From Dermacentor variabilis (Eukaryota > Arthropoda > Arachnida > Ixodida > Ixodidae), in NCBI RefSeq assembly GCF_050947875.1, contig NC_134568.1, positions 210,211,845 to 210,275,844 on the forward strand: DNA of 64,000 nt, given 5' to 3'. A program made the position numbers and the translations under genes. Positions 54,781-64,000 of this stretch are shown here, in pieces (positions within the stretch are counted from its first letter, which is position 1; each line of letters opens with the position of its first letter). The notes below the pieces were generated by a model, which saw nothing but the letters and a program-made list of their open reading frames with translations, was not told where the DNA came from and made no database searches.

Positions 54781-55289
54781 CATCCTGAAAAATGCTGACG
54801 CGCATCACAAAAAGTGAAACATGCATGATTGAGCCTGCTACACACATTCCTTCCTGTAATGAAGTGATGAATAAAGCGTTATACCGAGATATATTACTAC
54901 CAAACTTCGCCGATTTGTATTTTCGCGATCTGCAAATTTGTTGGTGTCCCTGTTTCAGCTTTCATTACCGCTGCAATAAAATGAGTTTTTTTTATTAGTT
55001 GCACATACGATTCGCGAGCACCCCACATGGCAATAGCTTTTCACTAATGCACAGGTTCACTGGTCTCCATTGCTCCGACAGCCGTGGCTGCTTACGTATT
55101 AGCGTGGCGACGCATCATGCGTAATAGAAATACTGATTTCGCGCTATTCACGACCGATGACTTGGCATTGAGCAACCTACTGATTGCACAAAAATTCACA
55201 AATGTGAAATTGCGTCCCCGTGTGATTTAAGCGAGCACGTGTAGGGAAACATGACATTCTACCTGCCGTGCTCTTCTCCAGTGTCCTGT
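54781..55289. other. Unassigned 500 bases
   Basis: No recognised gene; a T-run at 54987-54996 is the only simple feature. Confidence 0.35.
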
Positions 55290-55529
55290 TTAGTCAATGT
55301 TTGGTGTTTGAAGTGCCAAGACCACAATCTGATTATGAGGCACGCCGTTGTGGGGAAACTGCGGATTAATTTTGACCACTCGGGGTTCTTTAACTTGCAC
55401 TCATTGCACGGTACACGAGTGACTTTGCATTCCGTCCCATCCCAATGTGGCCTCCGCGGTCGGAATGGAAAACCCGCGACGACGCGTGCTAAGTAGCGCA
55501 CTGCCATAGCCACTGAGCTACTGTGGCGG
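55290..55529 (-). mobile_element. tRNA-derived SINE with head, diverged
   Basis: The minus strand starts CCGCCACAGTAGCTCAGTGG at 55529, containing the A box TAGCTCAGTGG. A degraded B box (GGGTTTTCCATTCC) follows. The body (AAGTTAAAGAACCCCGAGTG, GGCGTGCCTCATAATCAGA) matches the copies at 36222 and 44840. This is the only copy here that keeps the tRNA-like part. Confidence 0.75.
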
Positions 55530-55856
55530 GTCCTGCTTACTACTCCGCACCAGTGCTACAGATGAGTTGGCAGTGAGCCAAACTACGTCCGCTTGTGGAA
55601 AAACGATAGCATGTGGCGTGTGCATGGATTCCGCGCTATCGGCAGGTACTCCGGTAAGCATACTAATCACGTTTGCACAGTTCACCAACTTCAACGAGTA
55701 TTAATTAGATGAAGCACTAATAAAGGAAACGTCTCTCTTGCATATATTATGCTACATAGGGTGCTCTTTTTTAGACCATACGTATTTTTTATAAAGAAGT
55801 TTTAAGCGCAGCGAACGTGGCGTTTTAACAGAAGAGCCTCCTAGGAGAGATGGAAA

Positions 55857-56528
55857 TTGCCGCTAATAACGCGAACTTCAGAAGACTAATTAAAAATGCA
55901 TTCATTAACTTTTTTATTAATGCCTTGGGGGAAGTTGTCTAAATGGAAAATTTGTAGGCAGTACCATTTCAATGCACACCCATTAAAAATATTGAAAATC
56001 GCACCTAGTTCGAGATATTCGTCATCTAATTTGAACCTCAGTCGATGCGGTATCGGAACCGTGCGCGTCTGGCTGCGTGGCAGACGGCAACTCCCCGTAA
56101 AGGAGCGTGGGACGAAGTTTGAGTGATGGTATGTCGCGGCAAATCCGGACACGGCACACAGCCGCGCACGCTTGCTACGCAAAGCGGGGCAGTATCAGTA
56201 GCTGCCGCAACTGCCGGGACGATCAATTTCAAGCTTCCTCACGCTTGTCGTCACGGGACATTTCGTTCTCATATTATAGCAGGGCAGCATTTTAGGCGCT
56301 CCCGGCGCACTCGGTTCCGATATTGCCTGGATTTACGATTGAAATTCGATGATGAGTATCTGAAATTAGAAGCGACATTCAAGATTTAAAAAAAAAAATT
56401 AGGGTACACTGAAATGTGACTGCCTCCAAATTTGCCATTTAAGCACATCCCCTAAGGCACCAATAGAAAAGTTAATTCATTAAATTTTTTGTAGACTAGT
56501 TTTCTGAAGTTCACGTTATCAGCGGCAA
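55857..56528. mobile_element. Foldback element with arms of about 200 bases
   Basis: The outer ends TTGCCGCTAATAACGCGAAC (55857) and, inward from 56528, TTGCCGCTGATAACGTGAAC are inverted copies. The similarity runs about 200 bases on each side with many substitutions, including YATTYGTCATC-like blocks near 56015 and 56350. The loop (about 56070-56310) is GC-richer and uncoding. The arms' divergence suggests an old insertion. Confidence 0.75.
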
Positions 56529-58164
56529 GATGCGACCACTTCGCCCAAAAACCCTTTGCAAGTACGCCGCCTTCGCTGCGCCTATAGCCATTTTATAAAA
56601 GAAGTCGGTACGGTATAAAAAAAGAACGTATATATCGAGCGATAAAAGGAACGCGGGGTAGCCTTTCAGAACTCCGTGTGCCCTGCTGTGCCGCTCCATT
56701 CCAGTGCCTCCAGTAATGTTTTATTCGTCGACGACTGCGTTTAGCTCATCTCCGGCAGCATTTTGATAGCTGTGGTGCCCGAGATTCGCCCTTATGCACA
56801 TTTCCGACCACCTTCAGACTCGTTTCCGCACAGCCTGTGCTCGGGTTCGCGCAGCCGTCGATACGCTCCATTTGTCTCGCTACCACCGCGTGCCGCACCT
56901 AACGCTGCGATCGTCATCAGCGCTGAGCACGCCGCGCGTCGCTTCGCGAGGTTCGTATGGCGAATGCAGGCGCCCGATGTCCTGATGGTGTGATCGGTTG
57001 GGCGCCAGGCTTAGGATGAAGACGGTGCAGGTTCGTTCCCCGACAGGTCGGTTTTTATTTTTCAAGTTATTTCTTACGTGTGGGCTTATGTCTTGCCTGA
57101 AAAAGATGGGGAGCGGTTGTGAAGGGACATTGGAGTTGTTACCGCTCGGGTCGACGTCCGATGAGCCGCGGTTGCTTCGTTGCATCTGTCGTATCCGTCG
57201 GGGTTTCGTTGATATTCTGGCTGGGGCTATCTATACCTAAAGTAAATGTAGCCGTGGTACCGTTCTCGGTGTGTATACGCGTGCGCGAATATTCATGAAC
57301 AGCGAAACAAAACACTGGCTGTTGATTGCACAATGAAGGCAACTGCAGGGGCGGGCTTCTCCTCGCAACCAACTTATCGTGTAGAAGTTCGGCTTAAAGT
57401 CCTCTTATACCTGTATACGTTGGAAACCGCGTCGATGAGTTGGTCGCATGCGCATATACGACGGACAAGTCTGTAAATAGCCAGCCCGCAAATTGGATCG
57501 AGCTCACATGTGGTTTAAACGCAGACGCCCAAAGTCGAAGAAGAGACAATCAGAGAAAGCAAATATATAAAGGGCCCAGCTATTATGCACCAAGTAAATA
57601 AAAAAGAACAAAGGAAAAATAAAAGAGAAATGAAGACTTTTAGGTGCATTAAACCAACGCTAAGTTTTAGCGGCAACCTGAAGGAGTGCCTAGCATTAGC
57701 ATTGCTCCTAAAGGATTTTTTGGTATTTATTAATTAACTAACACTGTTTAAATTATTATATTTACGGCAGAAATGTTAAAACTATATTTGAGAACAAGCT
57801 CAAAACGTTCGTTTTAATTATTTGTGGCGCGCTATCTCTTGCGTGGCTCTTCGTGTTTGATTGATAGCTTGAGCTGCGATTTTCAGTAACTTGGCTTTGG
57901 TAGTCTGCTTACCGCTGCCACAAGCGGTCGTGCGCTCAGAAACGAAGTTAACTGTTAGCAGGAATTTATCGGTTATACGGCTATACTGGCTATACCAAGG
58001 AGAATGCCCAGTCAAAGCGGTGTAACCGCCGAGTTAGGCATAGAGCGCGTGTAGTACCTTTGCATCTTGTTTGGGAGCAGCAGTGCTGCAGTGCGCAATT
58101 TAGGCGCGGTGCTGGCTTTTTTCTTTCAAACGCGGGAAAAAGAAATGCACGCGTGTGCCTTATG
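56529..58164. other. Unassigned 1.6 kb
   Basis: No recognised gene or tail. Frames are under about 100 codons and overlap on both strands. Confidence 0.35.
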
Positions 58165-58166
58165 TA

Positions 58167-59457
58167 CGAGGTCTGTCCCTAAAGGTCATGCAATGAGTCA
58201 GCAGTAAAGTGGGAGAGGATGTATACTGCCACCGCTCTCTCCACTCGAAAAGACCCGACTGACCTCTAGCACGTGCCGCACTATAGTCTAATGTTAGGCC
58301 CGTGCACTTCTTGGGCAACCCATGTTTAGTCTTTGTCTAAATGGAGGTTTACGAACAGACGGCACATATGATCAATGCCAAATTTCTTGTGAAATTCGGC
58401 AAGAATGGTGGAAAAATTCATCAAATGCTGCAAAATGCCTGTGGAAAGGATGCTCTAAAAGAAAGAACTGTGTTCGAGTGGGTCCAGCGTTTTTGGGAAG
58501 GCCGTGGAGAATGCAAGAGCGATGTAAGGCCACGGCACCCCTCCAACTCGTGCGAGGATGAAAACATAGGTTTTGTGCGTTGTCTTGGGCTCAGTGACCG
58601 CCAAATTACTGTCATAATGATAGCAGAAGCACGTGCTTTAGGAAAGTCAATTGTTGGCTGGATTTTGGCTGAAATTTTCGAAATAAGAAATCAGGTTTGC
58701 GCCAAGATGGCGCCAAAACTTCTAAACCCTTAGCAAAGGTTGCGTCGTAAAGAATGTTGCATTGGCGATAGAACTTCAGACGACCGCGATTATTTCTTGC
58801 AAAAGGCCGTCATCGGCGAAGAAACTTGGATTTACATATACGACATCGAGCTGAAGTCGCAGAGGAAAGAGTGAAAAAAAAAGAAAAACGCATGAAAGAA
58901 CAAACTCAAAGGTAAAAGTAATGTTGATCGTGTTTGTTGACTGTCGTGAAATTGTGCACCACGAATTTCTACCTGAAGGTCAACCTGTAACTGCACTTTT
59001 CTACATGGAGGTCCTAAAGAGCCTGAAAGATCGTGTGCGCCGCGTGCGTCCAAATTTGCTGACAGAGGGGCGCTGGATTCTGCACCACTATAATGCCCCT
59101 GGGCTTTCTGCATTAATAGTGCGTGAGTTCGTGGGTCGCAATTCCATAACTGTGCTGGAACGCCCTCCCTACTAGCCGGATTGAGCCAACTGCGATTTTG
59201 TTTGTTCTCCTCATACAAACTGGTGCTCCAGGGCTGGCGTTTCGGAGATGTGACGGTAATTCAGAAGGACACGACATCGCTGGGGAAGTACTTAACAAAG
59301 AAAACTTCTCAGTGTGCTTCCAGCAATGGAAGGAGACTTGGAACCAGTATATTGTGTTTAATGGGCAGTATGTTGAAGGGGACCACGTTGATGTATCTGG
59401 CAGTTTGTGAAATTAATTTTTTTAAACGCAATGCACCAACTTTTAGGACAGACCCCA
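58167..59457 (+). mobile_element. Mariner transposon, complete ends, 1,291 bp
   Basis: TA at 58165-58166 and 59458-59459 flanks the element. The left terminus is CGAGGTCTGTCCCTAAAGG; the right, read inward, is TGGGGTCTGTCCTAAAAG. Length and TA target are normal for mariner. The transposase frame between is broken. Confidence 0.85.
58341..59408 (+). pseudogene. Mariner transposase, catalytically dead
   Basis: The first frame (58341-58733) starts MEVYEQTAHMINAKFLVKFG and holds the helix-turn-helix region (HQMLQNACGKDAL, FEWVQRFWEGR, ISDRQ-like SDRQITVIMIAE). Further parts, in different phases, read VIGEETWIYIYDIEL, VDCREIVHHEFLPEGQ, GRWILHHYNAPGLSA and, near the end, VEGDHVDVSG. Active mariners have GDETW and HHDNAP; here the first Asp is Glu and the second is Tyr, so two of the DD34D residues are lost. 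Confidence 0.88.
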
Positions 59458-60200
59458 TATATTAATTAAAGAGTTAGTTAAATAATCATTAGGAACTAAC
59501 TAATTATGAACAATGCGAAAAGCTACTGGACGCTTCTTCAGGTTGCTGCTAACAAAATGAAGTTTGTTACATCCGTATAAATTACTTAAGTTTTTTTTTT
59601 TAAATAGTGCATGATAGCTGCGAGACCCTGAATATTAACGATGTCGAATAAGAATTCTGGGGCTGTGTAACGTACGAACTCCTTTCTTCTGAGTCTTCAT
59701 TTCTCTATTTCTTATCACCCGTCGCAGAGAATGGCCTATACTGGCAATAACGAATGCTTGGTGTCATGCCAGCTAAAGAAGCAGGACAAGAACAATGAAT
59801 AATTACAGGCGTAGTTATATAATGCGACCGCTATCTTTTATTTCAGCGCACGGCCACTCACTGGTTGGTAAGCGAGCACTCCGGCATGCGAAGAGAACGG
59901 AGCTTTCTTTCATATACACCGCTAAGTCTCTTCCATTGTAAACTACCCTTTTCCCTACCCTTTCGAAGTTCCAAAACCACCTTGCAATTGACAGATAAGA
60001 ATTCGACCGATTGAATTTGACAGATAAGATTTGCTCAGAGAGGGCAATCTAGATAAAGAAAAAAAAAGCAATGTACGCGAAGGTCTGATCCCAAACGCGC
60101 ATGTTCCTGCTGCGGTGGAGCAGCTCGTGTTATGCAATTTTTTTACGTAGCAACGACAGCAGAATGAACGCTTCCGCTTTTTATGCTCGGGCTCTATTCG
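59458..60200. other. Unassigned 740 bases between two mariners
   Basis: AT-rich with a T-run at 59591-59601; no frame of note. Confidence 0.4.
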
Positions 60201-60202
60201 TA

Positions 60203-61096
60203 CGGGGTTCTGAGAAGTATTGAGTCTTACGTAGAAAAATATTTGCTAGGATGCTGTAACTGTGACACGATGCTACATGTTCCCCCTGGAAGTCAATGCA
60301 CTTGCGACATGTACCTTGCTGCTTCATAAGTCCCTGGATGTAAAACTTCCCTCTGCTGGTGTAATCACTGTTTTGTAGCATTAGATACCTCCGGAACACT
60401 TCCAAATCGTTGTCCCTTTAGGTGTTTTTGAGATGGAGGTAAAAACATCGAATTAAGGAGCCAAGTCGGACGGATAGGGTGGATGGGGCACCAAAGCCTA
60501 AGAGGGTCAGTTTTGCCATGTTTTCACCTGTAGTGTCACGAAGCATTGTCATGCAAGCGGATGACACCTTTGGAGATCTTTCCTCGACGTTTTTCCTTGA
60601 TATTTGCTTTAACTTAGTCAAGGCACAGCAATATTCTACATTCATGGCTGCATTCTGTAGCAGGTAGTCCACCAGTAGAAATCCATTCTTCCCCTCCCCC
60701 CCCCCCCCAAAAGATTGTTGCCATTTTCTTCTGTACCGACCTTTGCACACGGAACTTCTTTGGCCTGGGGGAACCACTGTGCTCACATTCCTTAGACTAT
60801 TACATTGTCTCGGTATCATAGCAGTAAATCCATGTCTAATCAACATTGACCAGTTTGTCCAAAATATGTGACTCACTTTTTTAAAAATTTTACAAAACAA
60901 CCACCGATGTTTCCATACGTTCCTTCTTTTGTTCAGTTGTGAAAAGCATCGGGATCCATTTTGCCACAAAGTTTCTCATTTTCCACTCGTCGTGGATAAT
61001 GGCGCCAACTCTCTCACGTAATATTCCCAGATATGTAGCAATAATTCTGGCTGACGTTAGGCGGTCGTCAAAGGTCATGTTATGGATGGCTTTTAC
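60203..61096 (-). pseudogene. Second mariner transposase, interrupted by a LINE
   Basis: The minus strand from 61096 reads KAIHNMTFDDRLTSARIIAT, LGILRERVGAIIHDEW and FVAKWIPMLFTTEQKKER. Then VD followed by a stop stands where DETW belongs, with TWIYCYDTET after it, and GVIRLHDNASC gives the second Asp box. The remainder decays in three phases to about 60240. The terminus TACGGGGTTCTGAGAAG at 60201 starts with the TA target. The N-terminal part is missing because a LINE was inserted at 61097; it should lie beyond the window edge. It differs in sequence from the mariner at 58167. Confidence 0.82.
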
Positions 61097-64000
61097 ATTT
61101 ATTTATTTATTTATTTCACATACTGTCAATCCCTCATGGGATTATAACAGGAAGGGCAAGTACATATGGTAGTATTTGCGAACAAGTGTATATATAGATT
61201 ATATAATCATAAGTGTGTTATTGCAAAGGTTTTAGTTTCACTAAACAAAAGAATGAAGCAGTTCATCACAAATGCAATATTTGGGTACAATATACTATAA
61301 CAAGGAAGAATCTGAGGAAACAAGAAACCAAACACGAAAAAAGAAAAAGAAACACCTGAAATCACCTGTGATATACAATACCTAATGAACATGACAAACA
61401 GTATGCAGTCATGCGTATGATGCATCATACAAAAGGAACACTCATAGATTAAAGTGTTAGGCTATGAAGATCGGTAACAAACCTGACTATGTAAGTCAGA
61501 GCTGTAAGGCAAGAAGGTGTTCTTCCACTGAATTAGCAAATGTATCTAATGAGGAGCTGTTACTAATGGATTCACTCAGTTGATTCCATTCTCTTATCGC
61601 TAAAGGAAAGAATGAATTCTTAAAGCAATCGGTATGAAAAGAATGCTCATTGAGTGTTTGTGTGTTCTTATGCCGCGTTGGCCGTGTTTCATTTCTGGAG
61701 ATGTATCTAGAGGTATCAATCTTAAGCTTGTTGTGTAACAGCTGGTACATAAGTTTAGAACGGGCTAGTACAGCTCGGTTTTGTACTGTTAGGATTCCGG
61801 CTTTGTTAAGTAGTTCGGTGGGCGAGTCTGTTAATTTATGTTTATTGTATATGTACCGTAGAGCTTTCCTTTGTACACCTTCTAGTTTTTTAATTAGTTG
61901 TTTAGTATGTGGAAACCAGATAACATTTGCGTACTCAAGGACTGACCTGACGAAAGTTTTGTAAGCAAGAAGTTTTGTATCGGGTGGTGCTAGTCGGAGG
62001 TGTCTTCCAAGAAAGAAAAGGCGTTTCATTGCAGTTGCTGTAACATTATTTATATGGGAGTTCCATCTGAAGTCATGTGTTAACGTTAATCCGAGGTACT
62101 TGTGTTCATGAACTCGTATTAGTGGCACGTCGTTAACGGTATACATAAAGCTCGAGTTATTTTTTTTTCTGGTGATTGAAAGAACAGCAGATTTCTTAGT
62201 ATTGATGGTCATCTGCCAGTGGGCGCACCAGTTAGACACAGCTTTCAAGTCGTTGTTTAATGTTATATGGTCATCATATGAGTTAATATTTCGATAAAGG
62301 ATGCAGTCGTCTGCAAATAGCCTAATGTTTCCTGTGATTTTTGCGGGTAGGTCATTAATAAAAATTAGAAATAAAAGGGGAGCCAGAACGCTTCCTTGGG
62401 GGACTCCCGATGTTACCCGGGCTGTCTGGGAAATCTGTCCATTCACTTCCACAAACTGGGTACGGTTAGTAAGGTAGTCGCAAATCCAGTCAATTATGGG
62501 GCCTGTACCTAATGTAGCCTGAAGTTTCCTTATGAGCTTTTTGTGTGATACCCGATCAAATGCCTTCGAGAAATCGAGTAGGATGAGGTCTGTTTGTCTG
62601 TGTTGGTCGATATTAAATGATATGTCGTGGGTTAGTTCCAGTAGTTGAGTGACTGTAGAAAGGCCTCTGCGAAAGCCATGTTGATATGGTGATATGATAC
62701 TCTCCTGGTCTAAGAAAACGGTTATGTGTTTTAGTATGATGTGTTCTAGAAGTTTGCACACGGTACTCGTAAGTGAAATCGGCCGAAAGTTGGACGGGTC
62801 GTCTTTGGAGCCTGACTTATGTATTGGGACAACTTTTGCGGATTTCCAGTCCTGTGGAAGAACAGATGATGATAATGATTTGTTAAATATTATACAAAGG
62901 TACTTCGTCATCCATTCTGCGTATCGTTTCAAGAAAGCGTTGGGTATTTTATCCGGGCCTGGCCCTTTTTTTGTGTCCAGGTTTAGGAGAAGGTTCAGTA
63001 CTCCGGCCTCCGTGACGGTGAGGGGGCTTAGTGTGCTGTTAACGGTGATGTCAATTTGGGGTAGTTTCCCATCGTCAGATGTGAAGATAGAAGAAAAGTA
63101 GTTATTTAGTGAATTAGCGGTTTGTTTGCTAGTTTCGGGTGACACTTGGGGATCACTTGATGCCTTAGGATTAAGGTAGTTCCAGAATTTGCTCGGTGAA
63201 TTTCTTAGAAATCCTTGAAGTGTGTTTGTGTAAAAGTTTGACTTCGCTGTCTTTATTTTAGATTTCATGTCTTGGATAGCCAGAGTAAGATTACTTCGAG
63301 ATGAAGGTTTAGGTGCTATTTTCATTGATTTTTTCAGACGTTTGACTTTACGTTTGGCATGAATGATGTCACGTGAGATCCAGGGATTGTGCTTTCTCGT
63401 TTTTTTAACTTTAGAAGGTACATACTTAGAAATACAATGAAACATAATTTTTTTGAAACCATGCCACAACGTTTCGATGTTTGTAGTGGAACGTATTGAA
63501 AGTTCGTCAAAGGCGGTAAGTTCGTTAGATAAGTAGTCAATAATACTCGTATCATCTGCTCTACTGAAGTCCGGGTAAGTGATGCGTGGTTGGGAAGAAA
63601 ATGTATTCTGAGCAGGTACAACACATAGAGTAATCTTATGATCAGACATGCCATTAATGAGTTCAAGGCGCGTTTGCTCTAAAGGAAAATGATGGCTCAA
63701 AAAAATTAAATCAAGTGTGTTGGAAGTAGTTCCTTGAACACGTGTGGGCTCTGTTACGATTTGGCTAAGATTCAATGAAAGCATGAGTTCGAAAAGCATA
63801 TCAGCACTTGGTGAGTGGTGTTCAAATGTTTGCCAGTTCACATCAGGCAAGTTAAAATCCCCTAGAAGTATTAGTCTGGCCCCCAAAACGTTATTTTGCG
63901 CATACAAACACAGTCTTTCCATCACTTCAACCTCACATGAGGGACTACGATAAATACAGCCGACGACAATATTGCTTGTAGAAAATGTTAGTTTACAAAA
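61097..64000 (-). mobile_element. CR1/L2-like LINE inserted in the mariner, running off the window
   Basis: The 3' end is an (AAAT)n tail at 61097-61116, preceded (minus strand) by a hairpin AATCCC...GGGATT at 61128-61143 and about 350 bases of 3' UTR. No RNase H is present, which with the C-terminal wording separates it from the I-group elements here. It is younger than the mariner it splits. Confidence 0.88.
61496..64000 (-). CDS. LINE ORF2: endonuclease and reverse transcriptase, uninterrupted
   Basis: The frame is open from the window edge (KLTFSTSNIVVGCIYRSPS) to TGA at 61496, 834 codons with no stop. The methionine at 63925 is internal, since endonuclease sequence continues upstream of it. 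Endonuclease: LLGDFNLPDVNWQ, TLDLIFLS and GMSDHKITL. RT: KGPGPDKIPNAFLKRY, FRPISLTSTVCKLLEHI, LDFSKAFDRVSHKKL (motif A), TSGVPQGSVLAPLLFLIF and IRLFADDCILYR (FADD box), then KYLGLTLTHD. The C-terminal part (LEYANVIWFPHTKQLIKKLE, FFPLAIREWNQL) is typical of CR1/L2-like proteins. All visible catalytic residues are intact, so this is the youngest-looking element here. Confidence 0.93.
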   Translation of the reverse strand, partial: FCKLTFSTSNIVVGCIYRSPSCEVEVMERLCLYAQNNVLGARLILLGDFNLPDVNWQTFEHHSPSADMLFELMLSLNLSQIVTEPTRVQGTTSNTLDLIFLSHHFPLEQTRLELINGMSDHKITLCVVPAQNTFSSQPRITYPDFSRADDTSIIDYLSNELTAFDELSIRSTTNIETLWHGFKKIMFHCISKYVPSKVKKTRKHNPWISRDIIHAKRKVKRLKKSMKIAPKPSSRSNLTLAIQDMKSKIKTAKSNFYTNTLQGFLRNSPSKFWNYLNPKASSDPQVSPETSKQTANSLNNYFSSIFTSDDGKLPQIDITVNSTLSPLTVTEAGVLNLLLNLDTKKGPGPDKIPNAFLKRYAEWMTKYLCIIFNKSLSSSVLPQDWKSAKVVPIHKSGSKDDPSNFRPISLTSTVCKLLEHIILKHITVFLDQESIISPYQHGFRRGLSTVTQLLELTHDISFNIDQHRQTDLILLDFSKAFDRVSHKKLIRKLQATLGTGPIIDWICDYLTNRTQFVEVNGQISQTARVTSGVPQGSVLAPLLFLIFINDLPAKITGNIRLFADDCILYRNINSYDDHITLNNDLKAVSNWCAHWQMTINTKKSAVLSITRKKNNSSFMYTVNDVPLIRVHEHKYLGLTLTHDFRWNSHINNVTATAMKRLFFLGRHLRLAPPDTKLLAYKTFVRSVLEYANVIWFPHTKQLIKKLEGVQRKALRYIYNKHKLTDSPTELLNKAGILTVQNRAVLARSKLMYQLLHNKLKIDTSRYISRNETRPTRHKNTQTLNEHSFHTDCFKNSFFPLAIREWNQLSESISNSSSLDTFANSVEEHLLALQL

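Noticed and set aside
57000..57240. 80-codon plus frame in the unassigned stretch before the mariner
   Set aside because: Short, opposed by minus frames and without a motif.

Overview
The window is eukaryotic, intron-bearing and built almost entirely of transposable elements. No host gene, rRNA, tRNA gene, CRISPR array or bacterial operon can be supported. The mix of element families (RNase H-bearing LINEs, RTE, CR1-like, Ty3/Gypsy including a SCAN/Gmr1-like element, Penelope with GIY-YIG, mariner, a THAP/DDE transposon with a SWIM-finger partner, TTAA MITEs and tRNA-derived SINEs) fits an arthropod. From the wording of the repeats I infer a hard tick (Ixodidae). The species cannot be fixed from sequence alone.

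Left third (1-18.2 kb): the tail of a LINE ORF2 (minus), a 42-bp-TIR DNA element (2629-3331), and a three-level nest. In the nest, an RTE LINE (5540-6654 and 10973-11150) is split by a SCAN/Gmr1-like LTR element (6655-10972), whose right LTR carries a second RTE insertion (10423-10949) with a perfect 10-bp target duplication. Then follow a TTAA MITE (11415-12034), an 85-bp-arm palindrome (13566-13798), a possible DNA element holding a 116-bp insertion with an 11-bp target duplication, and a LINE RNase H tail (17193-18158).

Middle (18.2-31.5 kb): a DNA transposon of probable ISL2EU/IS4EU type. It has a THAP exon pair, a tandemly duplicated small exon, a DDE transposase exon on plus and a SWIM-finger protein on minus. 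A Ty3/Gypsy element with two LTRs (19062-25008) sits in the intron that separates the two halves of the THAP domain. Two TTAA MITEs lie further along.

Right half (31.6-64 kb): a 5'-truncated Gypsy on minus (31696-35440); a Penelope-type terminus; SINEs with clean target duplications (36222-36392, 44840-45022); a full-length I-group LINE (37091-43033) bounded by a perfect 14-bp duplication, with only two nonsense codons in ORF2 but a YVND catalytic box; two tRNA-derived SINEs; a head-to-head Penelope pair (about 46620-48668); another I-group LINE on minus (48723-52330); a Gypsy integrase remnant; a foldback element (55857-56528); a complete but catalytically dead mariner (58167-59457); and a second mariner (60203-61096) interrupted by a CR1-like LINE. 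That LINE's ORF is open for 834 codons and runs off the window edge.

The genes do not form a pathway; each serves its own element. The window is best read as a layered record of insertions, and several relative ages can be read directly from who interrupts whom.
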